Below, piece by piece: positions 1 to 11,950 of a stretch of DNA of 64,000 nt (position 1 is its first letter; every line of letters starts with the position of its first letter). The DNA lies in NCBI GenBank assembly GCA_964036195.1, contig OZ038455.1, positions 7,643,855 to 7,707,854 of the forward strand, in the 5' to 3' direction. This DNA comes from Sphaerolaimus hirsutus. Its lineage: Eukaryota; Nematoda; Chromadorea; Monhysterida; Sphaerolaimidae. The notes beneath the pieces were generated by a model. The model did not search any database, was not told the DNA's origin, and saw nothing but the letters and a program-made list of their open reading frames with translations. The position numbers and the translations under genes are program-made.

Positions 1-1638
1 GACATTGGCTCTTGCGATGACCAAAATGTCCAGGTCTTGGGCACCACGGATCATTTGTCGATGATTGTAAGATCTGTCACATTCCACGCTGCATTGTTGT
101 GGAACTCTTGAGCACATTTTGAGACTGATTTTGAGTTGTCGGTTTGATGAATTCGATAAAGTATTCTTCCACAATCCTGACAACTTTTGCAATGGGCAGA
201 GGTTTTTGGGAAAACTGTTTGCGAAAATTAGCCATCACAAATTTATCGAACCGTGTGGAGTCATAGCGAGACCAGATTTTGGCTGCCACTAGGCATTCCA
301 AACATTCACGTGAATTGAGAACACTGTCTTTCATTTCAACAGGCACCTTGGATAACAAGCGAATGTAAAACTCCGTCAGAGATTCATTGCGGGTCATGGC
401 TGCATTATCCCATTCTACCATGGTGTAACTTTGCGATCGATCCCTGAATACATCAGCCAGCGCTGAAAGGATTTCTGAAGTGTCTGGCAATTTATCTGGC
501 TGAAACAAAGTGGTGAAAACCTTGTAAGCTTCTCCGGTCAACTTGGTGCTGAACACATCCCACCAAAAATGCACGAGTAATTGCGCATCCGGTATAGAAT
601 TGGCTGTGGCTGACACATGTCTTTGCCACTCTGAAAACTTCACACTATCCGCTTTCCCCTTGTAAACTGGCACCTTGTCGAGTAAGTGTGGCTTAATCAA
701 CATCCACTGGTGCAGGATGTCCATGCCAGTGGACTTCGCCATGGCTTGTGGTGCTTTTGAAAGTCCATGCAAAAACCACGGGTCGGGTTCAACCGCAGTG
801 ACAGGTACTGGCAAAAAAGTTTTGTCTTCATTCTGTTTGTTGTCTGAAATGACTTCGGGTGTGTTTTCCAGCGTTTGCGGTGACGTGATGCAAGAAAACT
901 TGTCCGCAGATTGTTTCGTGTTCATGCGTAATTCTTTCATTTCCTGGACTGCGACTTCAAACAAATTTTCCATGCGTGCAATCCTGGCATCAAAGCTAGT
1001 GACAACTTGTTGCATTGAAGGTGTCAATTCGGACCTGATGACTTCATCATCTGGTGACGGTGACAAAGGGCTGGTCATGACAAAATGGTTCCCGGAAAAA
1101 TGGTCAACAAAATCCACTTCATCCAATATCTGTCCAGCAGGAAATCTGTTACTGTCCACAAGAAAAGGTGTTTTCGGATGTGGCGACAAAATGGACATAT
1201 CCTGGAAAAATGCTGTCTGATTTACACTGCCCGGCATGCGAGCCGATTTGAACTCCTCCAAAGAGATAGGCACTTGCTTCACCGCAGTGAACTGTGGAGG
1301 CGGTGAATGAACAAAAGGTACAGTCGTGGGTAATCCTGATCGGTCAACTCAAATGGGTGGTAAAACGAATTGCGGTACTGGCAGCGAACGCGAAACTATA
1401 GAACCAGTTAGTGTATCACGAGCCAAAACATCCTGGGCTCTGGACAATGGGTGTATAGCCAAAACTTCTTTGGCTGACTGGCATCTAAAACAACAGGTCT
1501 CCGATGAGCATTCCTCAAATTCGACTCTTGGAGCTGGCGCTCTGCCGCGGAATGTGGGTTGAAATCCGAGATTGGGTTCACCGGGTGTGAACGAGTATGG
1601 CGGCGCGCAAACTCCTGGCTCGAACTAGATTGAGACAT
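1..1638 (-). pseudogene. Degenerate retrotransposon Gag-like gene, runs off the window start
   Basis: The longest open stretch is a 401-codon frame (77-1282). An upstream frame beginning MSQSSSSQEFARRH at 1638 reads toward it but is separated by a frameshift near 1470 and a stop near 1345. The protein has a Ser/Pro-rich N-terminus, a possible short coiled segment around residues 90-125 (SFDARIARMENLFEVAVQEM), and then an all-helical region with W-x-x-H, FWWDVFSTKLTGEAYKVF and a later RVVEEYFIEF stretch. That layout resembles Gag of LTR retrotransposons, where a 'W...L.G.A...F' region lies in the capsid-like domain. After the stop at 77 the minus strand continues with Cys/His-containing frames that could be a damaged zinc knuckle. 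No protease or reverse transcriptase is inside the window. The superfamily is unresolved; 'retroelement Gag' is inference from layout and composition. Confidence 0.5.
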
Positions 1639-1969
1639 GCTCCAAACTTACCTCGCCGGCCTGGGCAACAACTACTTGGCAGTAGAAATTTGTCCCCAGG
1701 TCGTCCACCACTTTTGCAATGCTGTTTAGTTCATTTTAAGCATGGCATTGCATTGGCGAGGTTTTATTTGTCATAGTGTTTATTTCGACCTCTCGTTCAA
1801 CGGCTTTACCCAATTAAATAACAATAAAATGAGAACTTCAACAAAGTGCGTTTCACAACAACACCTGTCCACTTTTCGAAAGGGCATATTTGTGGATGTG
1901 TCCATTTATGATGTTACAGTTTCTGCACCAGGTTAGAGAAAAGTGGAAAAATTGTCAAGTTTTACACTT
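1639..1969. other. Presumed leader of the gag pseudogene; no gene seen
   Basis: This lies upstream of the minus-strand gag start. A strong splice-donor-like GGTAAGT occurs on the minus strand just before the MSQSS start (about 1645-1655). I found no clear LTR boundary or primer-binding site. Confidence 0.3.
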
Positions 1970-2045
1970 AAAGCCGGAGTTACAGCATAACAATTTATAG
2001 AAGGTGAAGCGACAAATACATGTCGCCGCAACTTCGATTACTCAA
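1970..2045 (+). repeat. Inverted repeat, left partner of 10540-10620
   Basis: About 75 bases (containing GAAGGTGAAGCGACAAATAC) recur in reverse complement at 10540-10620 with scattered mismatches. The pair brackets the whole 2-10.5 kb block of satellites and foldbacks. I saw no target duplication at the outer edges. Confidence 0.6.
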
Positions 2046-2078
2046 GAACGCTTAAATATATCCATGCCTAAATTGACA

Positions 2079-2494
2079 TCAGTAAAAAAATGGCTAAAGC
2101 CAAACAAAAAGTGGACACTGCCTCCACAGCAAATAGACATGAAGTGTGTCTCTCAAATGGACATGAAGTGCATCCCTCAAATGGACATTAATATATATTG
2201 GATGCACAAAAGAAATGTATCATTGCTTAGAAAATGGCATACACTTCACTGATAACACACTTTACTGTGGTTACATATCCCACCTGAATAAAGAAACTAT
2301 TTGTATTACATCACAAGAGTTACATGTATTGACTGTTAAATGCACAAAAGCAATATATCATTACATCTGCATTGTGAGAAATGTCTCACATGGAACCCAG
2401 ACTTTTATTTATTCAATAGTTTTCAAGGCAGATTACAGTGTTAGACGTACAAATATATGTAAAAAAAGTTTCACACCCTTCAACTATCTGAGAC
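2079..2494 (+). repeat. Left arm of a ~415-bp long inverted repeat
   Basis: This is nearly identical to the reverse complement of 6868-7291. Both arms keep a frame starting MYHCLENGIHFTDNTLYCG that stays open for about 85 codons with very few differences. High arm identity means either recent origin or arm-to-arm conversion. No known domain is recognised. The outer boundary lies near CAGTAAAAAAATGG; the inner boundary is the shared CAACTATCT. Confidence 0.8.
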
Positions 2495-2618
2495 AAAAAG
2501 GAAAAAAATTCACTCAAGTTTATCACAGCTGCGTGAGCTATGCTATGTGTGTGTTTAAAACCAAAAAGCTCACGCTGCTATGATAAACTTGAGTGAATTT
2601 TTTTCCTTTTTGTCTCAG
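2488..2618. mobile_element. Short foldback (MITE-like hairpin), 131 bp
   Basis: Arms 2488-2539 and 2567-2618 are inverted copies, beginning CTGAGACAAAAAGG and ending CCTTTTTGTCTCAG, around a 27-bp loop. It abuts the end of the left inverted-repeat arm, and the partner arm lacks it, so it looks inserted. Confidence 0.7.
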
Positions 2619-2620
2619 AC

Positions 2621-3094
2621 TAGCAGGATTCTCTCCGACCTTCGGTCGGGTTTTGTGGTTCTCTACAATTAATACCATTGGAGAAAATATGATACTTTAG
2701 TTAAGTTTGCCCACATGCTAGGCATGTGTTTTGAAATGCAGTATGTAATGTACCAACAATAACAAGACCAATACCAAAGATGCAATGTTTTGGAATGGAT
2801 TTTTGTAAACTTGGTTGGTAAAATGTAAAACTGTTAACTGTAAAATGGTTGGGCATGAAACTCGGTAGTAAAATGTGGACAGTTTGCGATTTGGTATGAT
2901 GGTGTGCAGTGTGCATTCTGTGTGGTATAGGTTTTGTGATATGATAGTGTGGTTTTTGCAAGGTGTCAAACTTTGTTGTAATCTTCAATTGGTTACATTT
3001 GTGCTTTGCTGTTCTTTTTGTGTTTGTAAATCCTTGTGGTATTAATTGTAGAGAACCACAAAACCCAACTGAAGGTTGGAGAGAATCCTGCTAT
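2621..3094. mobile_element. TA-flanked MITE with ~50-bp terminal inverted repeats
   Basis: The left end TAGCAGGATTCTCTCC and the right end GGAGAGAATCCTGCTA are inverted copies. The similarity continues through GACCTTCGGTCGGGTT and TGGTTCTCTACAATTAAT. The flanking TA on both sides fits a Tc1/mariner-type target duplication. No transposase frame is inside. Confidence 0.65.
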
Positions 3095-3122
3095 AGGTAC
3101 CCACTACTCAGAGGCTTGCAAA

Positions 3123-3650
3123 AACTGACACCCCAATGGGGACCCCCCTCCAAATGGCACCCCCCGGGGAACCCCCCAAAAGTGGCACCCCCTGGGAACC
3201 GCCCAAAAATGAGACCCCCTAGGGCCCCACAAATATGGCACCCCCTGAGGACCACCGAAAAATGGCACCCCTTAGGGACCCCCCAAAAATGGCACCCCCT
3301 TGGGACCCCCCAAAATAGCACCCCCTGGGGACCCCCCAAACATGGCACCCCCTAGGAACCCCCACAAAAATGGCACCCCCTGGGGACCCACCCAAAGTTG
3401 GCTCCCCCTGGGGACTCTCCAAAAATGGCACCCCCTGGGGACCACCCCAAAATGGCACCCCCTTAGGACCCCCCTGCAAAAAAAAATATAGCACCCCCCT
3501 GAGGACCACCAAAAAATGGCACCCCTGGGGACCATTCAAAAAATGGCACCCTATGTGGACCCCCTTGAAATGGCACCCCCATATGTACCTCCAGAAAATG
3601 GCACCCCCTGGAGACCCCCCAAAAATGGCACCCCATGGGGACCCCCTCTA
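3123..3650. repeat. Minisatellite, ~26-27 bp GC-rich unit
   Basis: About 20 degenerate units of the type AAATGGCACCCCCTGGGGAC lie in tandem. Long open frames across it in several frames are products of the repeat, not genes. Confidence 0.9.
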
Positions 3651-3654
3651 AATC

Positions 3655-4062
3655 CTGTAAACACAGCCCCTAGTTTGGAAACTCCTGTAAACTCAGCCCC
3701 TAATTTGGAAACTCCTATAAACTCAGCCCCTAACTTGCAAACTCTCGTAAACTCAGCCCCTAACTTGCAAACTCCCATAAACTCACCCACTTATTTGTAA
3801 GCTCCCATAAACTCAGCCTCTAATTTGAAAACTCCCATAAACTCAGCCCCCAATTTTGGAAACTCCTGTAAACTCAACCCATAATTTGGAAACTGCTGTA
3901 AACTCAGCCCTAATTTGGATACTCCAATAAACTCAGCCCCTAATTTAGAAACTCCCATAAACTCAGCCCCTAATTTGGAAACTCCCTTAAAATCAGCCCC
4001 TAATTTGGAAACTCCCATAAACTCAGTCCCTAATTTGGAAACTCCCGTAAACTCATTTTCAG
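3655..4062. repeat. Minisatellite, ~30 bp unit (AAACTCAGCCCCTAATTTGG)
   Basis: About 13 units follow the previous array directly. The same motif returns at 6458-6640 beyond the intervening satellite, so two blocks of one repeat flank a third array. Confidence 0.9.
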
Positions 4063-6450
4063 GTTTATGGTAATGTAGTGTGAAAATGGTATGAATATTT
4101 CAAAAAATCACTATCATCAATCCACAAATGCATCAATTCACAATTTTCAATTTTTTAGCCCCAAGGGTTAGACTTAAAAGGTTATGGTAATGTAGAGTAG
4201 AAATGGAGTGCACATCTCAAATCACTGCAATAAAAAACCCACAAACGCATCATTTCACAAATTGAAAGTTTTTGTGCCCAGGGGTTCATTATCAGGGTTT
4301 TAGTAATGTGGTGTCAAAATGGAGTGCATATTTGAAATCGCTACAATCAGAAACCCACAAACACATCATTTTATGATTTGAAAATTTTTGGCCCTGGGGG
4401 TTCATTTTCAGGGTTATGGTAATGTAGTGTCAAAATGAAGTGCATATTTCAAATCAAGGCAATCAAAAAGCCACAAATGCATCATTTCACAATTTCTAAT
4501 TTATTAGCCCCATGGGTTCAATTTAAGGCTTACAGTAATAAGCCATTGAAATTGAGTCATTTCAAATCAGTGCAATAAGAAACCTGCAAAATGCATCATT
4601 TTACAATTAGAAATTTTTGGGTCTAGGGGTTCAATTTCAGAGTTTTAGTAATGTAGTGTCAAAATGGAGTGCATATTTGAAATCGCTACAATCAGAAACC
4701 CACAAATGCATCATTTTATGATTTGAAAGTTTTTGGCTTAGGGGGTTCATTTTTATGGTTATGGTAATGTAGTGTCAAAATGAAGTGCATATTTCAAATG
4801 AGTGCAATCAGAAACCTGAAAATGAATGATTTCACAAATTGAAAGTTTTTGGCTCCAGAGGTTCATTTTCAGGGTTATGGTTATGTAGTTTTCAGGGTTA
4901 TGTAGTGTCAAAATGGATTGCATATTTCAAATCAGTGCAATTAGAAACCCACATCAAATCATTTCACAATTTCTAATTTTTTAAGCCCTGGGCATATTTG
5001 AAATAGCTAAACTCTGAAACCCACAAATCCATCATTTTATGGTTTGAAAGTTTTTGGCCCAGGGGGTTCATTTTTAGGGTTATGGTAATGTAGTGTCAAA
5101 ATGAAGTGCATATTTCAAATGAGTGCTATCAGAAACCCGAAAATGCATCATTTATCAAATTGAAAGTATTTGGCCCCATGGGTTCATTTTTAGGGTTATG
5201 GTAATGTAGTGTCAAAATGGAGTGCATATATCAAATTGGTGCAATCATAGACCCAAATTTGAAATCAGTGCAATCAGAAACCCAAAAATGAATGATTTCA
5301 CAAATTGAAAGTTTTTGGCTCCAGAGGTTCATTTTCAGGGTTATGGTTATGTAGTTTTCAGGGTTATGTAGTGTCAAAACGGAGTGCATATTTCAAATCA
5401 GTGCAATTAGAAACCCACATTGAATCATTTCACAATTTCTAATTTTTTAAGCCCTGGGCATATTTGAAATCACTACACTCAGAAACTCACAAATCCATCA
5501 TTTTATGATTTGAAAGTTTTTGGCCCAGGGGGTTCATTTTAGGGTTATGGTAATGTAGTGTCAAAATGAAGTGCATATTTCAGATGAGTGCAATCAGAAA
5601 CCCGAAAATGCATCATTTCTCAAATTGAAAGTATTTAACCCCATGGGTCCATTTTGAGGGTTATGGTAATGTAGTGTCAAAATGGAGTACATATATCAAA
5701 TCAGTGCAATCAGAAACCCAAATTTGAAATCAGTGCAATCAGAAACCCAAAAATGCATCATTTCACAAATTGAAATTTTTTGGCCCCAGTGGTTCATTTT
5801 CAGGGTTATGGTAATGTAGTGTCAAAATGAAGTGCATATTTCAAATGAGTGCAATCAGAAACCTGAAAATGCATCATTTCTCAAATTGAAAGTATTTGGC
5901 CCCATGGGTTCATTTTTTGGGTTATGGTAATGTAGTGTCAATGGAGTGCATATATCAAATCAGTGCAATCAGAAACCTAAATTTGAAATCAGTGCAACCA
6001 GAAACCCAAAAATGCATCATTTCACAAATTGAAAGTTTTTGGCCCCAGTGGTTCATTTTCAGGGTTATGGTAATGTAGTGTCAAAATGGAGTGCATATTT
6101 CAAATGAGTGCAATCAGAAACCTGAAAATGCATCATTTCTCAAATTGAAAGTATTTGGTTCCATGGGTTCATTTTTTGGGTTATGGTAATGTAGTGTCAA
6201 TGGAGTGCATATATCAAATCAGTGCAATCAGAAACCTAAATTTGAAATCAGTGCAACCAGAAACCCAAAAATGCATCATTTCACAAATTGAAAGTTTTTG
6301 GCCCCAGTGGTTCAATTTCAGGGTTATCGTAATGTACTGTCAGAATGGAGTGCATATTTCAAATCATTGTAATCAGTAACCCACAAATGCATTATATCAC
6401 AATTTATATTTTTTAGCCCCGGGGGCCTCACTTAAGGATTATGGTAATGT
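4062..6450. repeat. Satellite array, ~110-150 bp units
   Basis: About 18-20 head-to-tail units share GGGTTATGGTAATGTAGTG, then an ATGGAGTGCATATTTCAAAT segment, then AATGCATCATTTCACAAATT. Unit length varies, and some larger blocks (for example around 4790-4990 and 5250-5450, or 5820-6060 and 6080-6320) recur almost unchanged, indicating higher-order amplification. Non-coding. Confidence 0.9.
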
Positions 6451-6457
6451 TATTGTT

Positions 6458-6640
6458 AACTCCCATAAACTCAGCCCCTAATTTGGCAAACACCCATCAA
6501 CTCAACTCCCATAAACTCAGCCTCTAATTTTTAAACTTGTGTCAACAGCCCCTTATCTTTAAACTTCTGTCAACTCAACCCTAATTTATCAACACCCATC
6601 AACTCAACCCTGAATTGTAAACTCAGCCCCTAAAAACTCA
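6458..6640. repeat. Second block of the 30-bp minisatellite, degenerate
   Basis: CCCATAAACTCAGCCCC-type units reappear here after the 110-150-bp satellite. The next 230 bases up to the right arm hold no recognised feature. Confidence 0.75.
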
Positions 6641-6867
6641 AGTCAACCCCCTATACATGTGCAATTGCATTCTTGGGAAGCAACTTTGACATCTACTAAC
6701 CCTGTTTGTCAAGATTGTAAATCGTGTTTGTAAAGGGCATTTGTACTAATAAATAGTGACTGCATTGTGTGCAAAAACACACACGAATCGGGCACAATGA
6801 GGCCTGTGATTGTGCCTCCTATCTTTTGCATTGAAGCATCCTTAGCGTGCAGTTCTCTCGAAATTGT

Positions 6868-7291
6868 ATAGGTGGAGATAGTTGAAGGGTGTGAAACTTT
6901 TTTTACATGGATGTGTACATCTAACAGTGTAATCTGCCTTGAAAACTATTGAATAAATAAAAGTCTGGGTTCCATGTGAGACATTTCTCACAATGCAGAT
7001 GTAATGATATATTGCTTTTGTGCATTTAACAGTCAATACATGTAACTCTTGTGATGTAATACAAATAGTTTCTTTATTCAGGTGGGATATGTAACCACAG
7101 TAAAGTGTGTTATCAGTGAAGTGTATGCCATTTTCTAAGCAATGATACATTTCTTTTGTGCATCCAATATATATTAATGTCCATTTGAGGGATGCACTTC
7201 ATGTCCATTTGAGAGACACACTTCATGTCTATTTGCTGTGGAGGCAGCGTCCACTTTTTGTTTGGCTTTAGCCATTTTTTCACTGATATAC
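6868..7291 (-). repeat. Right arm of the ~415-bp long inverted repeat
   Basis: Reverse complement of 2079-2494. It retains the same 85-codon frame on the minus strand, with a few changes near its C-terminus. Confidence 0.8.
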
Positions 7292-7377
7292 TTCTTTTGT
7301 GTGGCCAGTGGCCCAGGCTTCCCCGAATGACACCCAGTAGGTGTCTTGCTCAACAATATATATATATGCTGGCGAGT

Positions 7378-7545
7378 AGATGGTGCCACTCCACAAAAAT
7401 GGTGCCATTTTGGAGTAGATGGCACTGCCGTTTTGGAGTAGATGGCGCCACTCCATGAAAATGATGCCGTTTTGGAGTAGTTGGCGCCACTTCATGAAAA
7501 TGGCACCATTTTGGAGTAGATGGCACCACTCCATAAAATTGCACA
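7378..7545. repeat. Minisatellite, ~39 bp unit, four to five copies
   Basis: Units contain GGCGCCACTCCATGAAAATG followed by CCGTTTTGGAGTAGA. A (TA)n tract lies just before it (7360-7368). Confidence 0.85.
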
Positions 7546-7914
7546 ATTTGAAATCATAACCCTTGAAGACCCATATAGTGGCAGTATCACATCAAACAGC
7601 ACTATATTTTGATCAAAAATATGCAACCCATAACTTGGATGAGGGCCAAGTTTATATGTGACCGGGTGAATTTCATCCTAGAAATATCGGCTGGCATGGT
7701 GCCAGCGCGTGCCAATGATACTTGCATATGCGTTGTGTTAAATGACATATCCAAAACTCATTGAGAAATGTCTCTTAAACCAATATGGTCCGCCATTAAG
7801 AGTTAAGGAGTGTATCATAATTCTATGTACAACTATATTTGTGACAATAGCATTATGTGATTGTTCACAAAAAAATTAACTAGAAATATGGATCACAGTT
7901 CAGTATCCATTTAT
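7546..7914. other. Intervening sequence, nothing recognised
   Basis: No supported gene. The string CAGTATCACATCAA occurs here (about 7582) and again near 9900, so the TTGACATTT array between them may have expanded inside a duplicated or once-continuous sequence. Confidence 0.4.
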
Positions 7915-9860
7915 CAAAGTTTTTCAATTTAATTTTTTACTTGCCATTTCACTTCTCATTTGACTTTTGTTGATTTTCGTTGCAATTCACTTCTCACTTC
8001 TTTTTTTACTTGCCATTTGACTTGACTTGAGACTTGACATTTATAACTTGACATTTGACTTGATATTTGATCACTTGACATTTAACTTTACATTTGACTT
8101 GACATTTACCACTTGAAATTTGACTTGACATATGACTTGTTATTTGACTTGACATGAAATTTGTCACTTGACATTTGACATGACATTGATCAGTTGACAT
8201 TAAACTTGACATTTGACTTGGCATTTGACATGACATTTATCACTTGACATTAAACTTGACATTTCACTTTAAATTTATCACTTGATGTAAAACTTGACAT
8301 TTGACATGACATTTATCACTTGACATTAAGCTTGACATTTAACTTGACATTTGACTTGACATTTGACTTGAAATTTATTACTTGACATTTCACTTGAAAT
8401 TTATCATTTGGCATTTGACTTGACATTTCAATTGAAAGTTATCACTTTGTATTCACCTTGAAATTTATCACTTGACATTTGACTTGACTTTAGACTTGAC
8501 ATTTACAACTTGACATTTGACTTGACATTTATAACTTGACATTTGACTTGATATTTGATCACTTGACATTTAACTTGACATTTGACTTGACATTTACCAC
8601 TTGAAATTTGACTTGACATTTACCACTTGAAATTTGACTTGACATATAACTTGTTATTTGACTTGACTTGAAATTTGTCACTTGACACTTGACATGACAT
8701 TTATCAGTTGACATTAAACTTGACATTTGACTTGACATTTGACATGACATTTATCACTTGACATTAAACTTGACATTTCACTTGAAATTTATCACTTGAC
8801 ATTTGACTTGACATTTGACATGACATTAATCACTTGGCATCAAACTTGACATTTCAGTTGAAATTTATCAGTTGACATTTGACTTGAAAGAAATCACTTG
8901 ATATTTGACTTGATATTTTATCACTTGATTTTTTATAACTTGACATCCATCACTTGACATTTATCACTTGATATTTATCACATGAAATTTATCACTTGAC
9001 ATTTTTCAATTGACATTTGCCTTGACATTCATCACTTGACATTTAACTTGACATTTCACTTGAAATTTATCACTTGACATTTATCACTTGACATCCAAAA
9101 CTTGACATTTGACTTGACTTGACTTTAGACTTGACATTTACAACTTGACATTTGACTTGACATTTGACATGACATTTATCACTTGACATTAAACTTGACA
9201 GTTCACTTGAAATTTATCACTTGATGTTTAACTTGACATTTGACATGACATTTTTCACTTGACATTAAAGTTGACATTTCAGTTGAAATTTATCAGTTGA
9301 CATTTGACTTGAAAGTTATCACTTGATATTTGACTTGATATTTTATCACTTGATATTTTATAACTTGACATCTATCACTTGACATTTATCATTTGATATT
9401 TATCACTTGACATTTATCAATTGATATTTGTCTTGACATTCATCACTTGACATTTAACTTGAAATTTATCACTTGACATTTATCACTTGACATCTATAAC
9501 TTGACATTTATCATTTGATATTTATCACTTGACATTTATCAATTGACATTTATCAAGTGATATTTGTCTTGACATTCATCACTTGACATTTAACTTGAAA
9601 TTTATCACTTGACATTTATCACTTGACATCTATCACTTGACATTTTTCACTTGAAATTTCACTTGAAATCTACCACTTGACATTTATCACTTGATATTTG
9701 ACTTGATATTTTATCACTTAATATTTTATCACTTGACATCTATCACTTGACATTTATCACTTGACATTTGGCCTGACATTTATTGCTTGACATTATCACT
9801 TGACATTTGACTTGACATTTATAACTTGACATTTGACTTGACATTAACCACTAGACATTT
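7915..9860. repeat. Large degenerate array of TTGACATTT-type short units
   Basis: Nearly 2 kb consists of (A)CTTGACATTT with alternating spacers such as GACTTG, ATCACTTG and TATAACTTG, giving a basic period near 10-12 bases and longer repeated blocks of tens of bases. Spacers are neither constant in length nor unique, so it is not CRISPR-like. Confidence 0.92.
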
Positions 9861-10534
9861 ATGACCCGATAGTAATCACCATGCAAGGTCACATGCTCAG
9901 TATCACATCAAGCAGTAGTTCAGGCATGTTTGCGCATTTTACACAAAACAAGCAAACTTGAATAACTTTTGTAAATCTCAACCAAAATCGCCAAAAATTG
10001 GCTCATTTGAAAGCTCTAGTCATGGCGCACATCAACAAATTTTTTTTATTGCTGCATTTGTATTCAAATTTTAAATTTATTGAGGTTTGAAAATTTCAAA
10101 CAGATACCGTCCCAAAGTGGGCGGAGCCTGTGAAAAAAATTCCCGAAAATAAGAAATGGCATCATATGCTCTTTCATAAAAGCCATCAACCATGAAAATC
10201 GGTCGTGTTTCAAAGAAGTTATTGCAGTTTGAAGATTGTCGGGAGAACAAGAAGAACAACAACAACATTACTTGAAAAAAAAAATCCGTAATAACTTCCT
10301 TCGAACTCAACCGTTGGATCTGAAAATTTGCATGGTGGTACTTTTCGACACGGGCTTTTTAATGGTGCAGTCGGTTCTGCACTAGCGCATTGCGTTCCGA
10401 AGTTATTGCGATTTTAAATTTGCGATTTCCGCATTTTGGTGTGTCCGACCATATTATGGGTGGGTCGCTTGCGCCCTCCCTCGGCAGCGAGGGATGGCGC
10501 TGGCGCGCCCACCCGATGTTGAAAGCACTAACCG
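9861..10534. other. Mostly unique sequence with a GC-rich hairpin at 10455-10512
   Basis: No gene seen. At 10455-10512 GGGTGGGTCG pairs imperfectly with CGCGCCCACCC, with an inner CCCTCG/CGAGGG stem, giving a strong hairpin. It lacks tRNA features. Confidence 0.45.
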
Positions 10535-10539
10535 ATCAA

Positions 10540-10620
10540 AGTTCTTGTGTAATCGAATTTGAGGCGACATGTATTTGTCGCTTCACCTTCTATTTATCGT
10601 TATGCTGTAACTCTGGCTTA
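10540..10620 (-). repeat. Inverted repeat, right partner of 1970-2045
   Basis: Contains GTATTTGTCGCTTCACCTTC, the reverse complement of the left partner. See that entry. Confidence 0.6.
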
Positions 10621-10881
10621 ACGTTGATAAGATTGGTTGGAGCCTACCGTATGGCCAGTCTTTTCACCGGGTGTTACAGTCTCCAAACAAGGGCCCTCTA
10701 ACACTGTACAATTGTCTGGCACGCCAGACCACTCACCTGCATTTCTCATTTGTTAGTGTGTGGTGTGATGAATTGATATTTAAACATGAAATAACACACC
10801 ATTTTTATCACATGTAAGTTCACTTGTCTTTTCATTCCAATGCCTTCCAAATGCAGCATCTGATTGACATCGAAATGTGAC

Positions 10882-11070
10882 TAACGATGGCAAAAAAAGA
10901 TTCGAAAATGAGAAAACATTTTCGAATTTTCAAATTTTTTCGGAATTTTCAAATTTTTATTTCACCCCTGGAAAAAACACTTAAAAATCGATTTATTTTT
11001 CAAAAAATTCAAAAATTCGAAAATTCAAAAATTCGAAAATTATTTTCGAATTTTTTAAGGAACTCAAGGC
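10882..11070. mobile_element. Partial AACGATGG-family element with TTCGAAAA array
   Basis: The left end CTAACGATGGCAAAAAAAG and the body of TTCGAAAATT-type repeats match the left part of the complete element at 35745-36923. The right end with its CCATCGTT terminus is missing, so this is a truncated or derived copy. Confidence 0.6.
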
Positions 11071-11834
11071 CACAACAGTGTATAGAGAACGTGAACGACA
11101 AAAGCTGAGCTTTGTGATCTGGGAAATGCATAACACACGTCAAAAACAATTGACTGTGTTATGTTAGAAAGGGTTTATACCATTTACGTACTTAAATAAA
11201 TTCTCTAGAGTCTTATACATGGTGCTTTTTGTTGGCAAAAAATAAACCCCCCTCAAAATTTCCACTCTGAGAAGAAAAAAAACCCTGGGCGTAATTTGAG
11301 GAAATAAGGTAGCAGATGACTGTATGGTAGCATTATTTGTGGAGGGGGCGGGCTGAAGCCACAGAGCACGTGGTTATAACTTGGGAACCGCTCAGCGAAA
11401 ATTGCTCAAATTTGAAAATGATATGGTTTGTGGTCAGGGCTAAACGGTAAATCAGAGGCCACTCAATACGACTGCCCTTACTAGGGATAGCGTGTTTGAA
11501 AAAATGTACGTATTTTTTTCTCGATATTTGGGTGTCACCTGATTTGACCTCAGAAATGAACTGAAATGAACTCTCCACAACTGTGTGATTATTTTAAAAG
11601 ACAAATAGCAACAATCAGTTGAGAAATAAATGGCTGAGTTGTTGAGGTGCAGATTTTGCATGTTTCTGGCAATGCGCAAAAAGTTTGAAAAATTTACTTC
11701 TTTCAGATCAATCTCAGGTCTGGGTATGGAGTATAGAGTATAGAGTCGCTTCCAATTTACCTGTTATCCCTGCCCGGAAACCATATCATATTAAAATCTG
11801 AGCAATTTTGCCAAGCAGTCCAAGTGAGCTGCAG
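11071..11834. other. Non-coding stretch upstream of the receptor exons
   Basis: No exon supported. Fragments near 11080-11290 (ATAGAGAACGTGAACGACAA, TTAGAAAGGGTTTATACC, CCCCCCTCAAAATT) match the interior of the TA-flanked CCGTAT family seen complete at 27473-27899, so a decayed copy is likely. Confidence 0.4.
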
Positions 11835-11950
11835 CAATGGCTTCTCAGTCACTGAGCTCCATATCTTTATTTGTCATGCTGTCTATTCTACTGATCATAT
11901 TCCTTGTTCTATGCGACTTCACACTTCCCAGGCTGTTTCACATGGTGGAG
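11835..11950 (+). CDS. Exon: first transmembrane helix of an adhesion-type 7TM receptor
   Basis: The acceptor GAGCTGCAG precedes CAATGG and the donor GAG|GTGAGA ends the exon at a codon boundary. The peptide holds a strong hydrophobic helix (SLFVMLSILLIIFLVL), then a short Cys/Arg loop ending LFHMVE. Joined to the next exon it reads LFHMVE-ELSLLLAHALIQPG, like the TM1-loop-TM2 passage of adhesion/secretin-family receptors. An ATG at 11837 could be a start, but it more likely lies inside a larger gene whose N-terminal exons are upstream or unrecognised. Confidence rests on matching splice phases with the next two exons. Confidence 0.5.

Noticed and set aside
675-1220. 181-codon plus-strand frame
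   Set aside because: Shadow of the minus-strand gag frame.
3091-4018. Many open frames rich in Gly/Pro or Lys-Leu-Gly-Ala repeats
   Set aside because: They arise from 26-30-bp tandem units without stops in several frames; no gene evidence.
7915-9860. CRISPR-like appearance (short repeats with spacers)
   Set aside because: Eukaryotic context, spacers of irregular length made of the same motif, no cas genes.
10455-10512. Possible tRNA or structured RNA gene
   Set aside because: A hairpin only; no cloverleaf, no A/B box or CCA-type arrangement.
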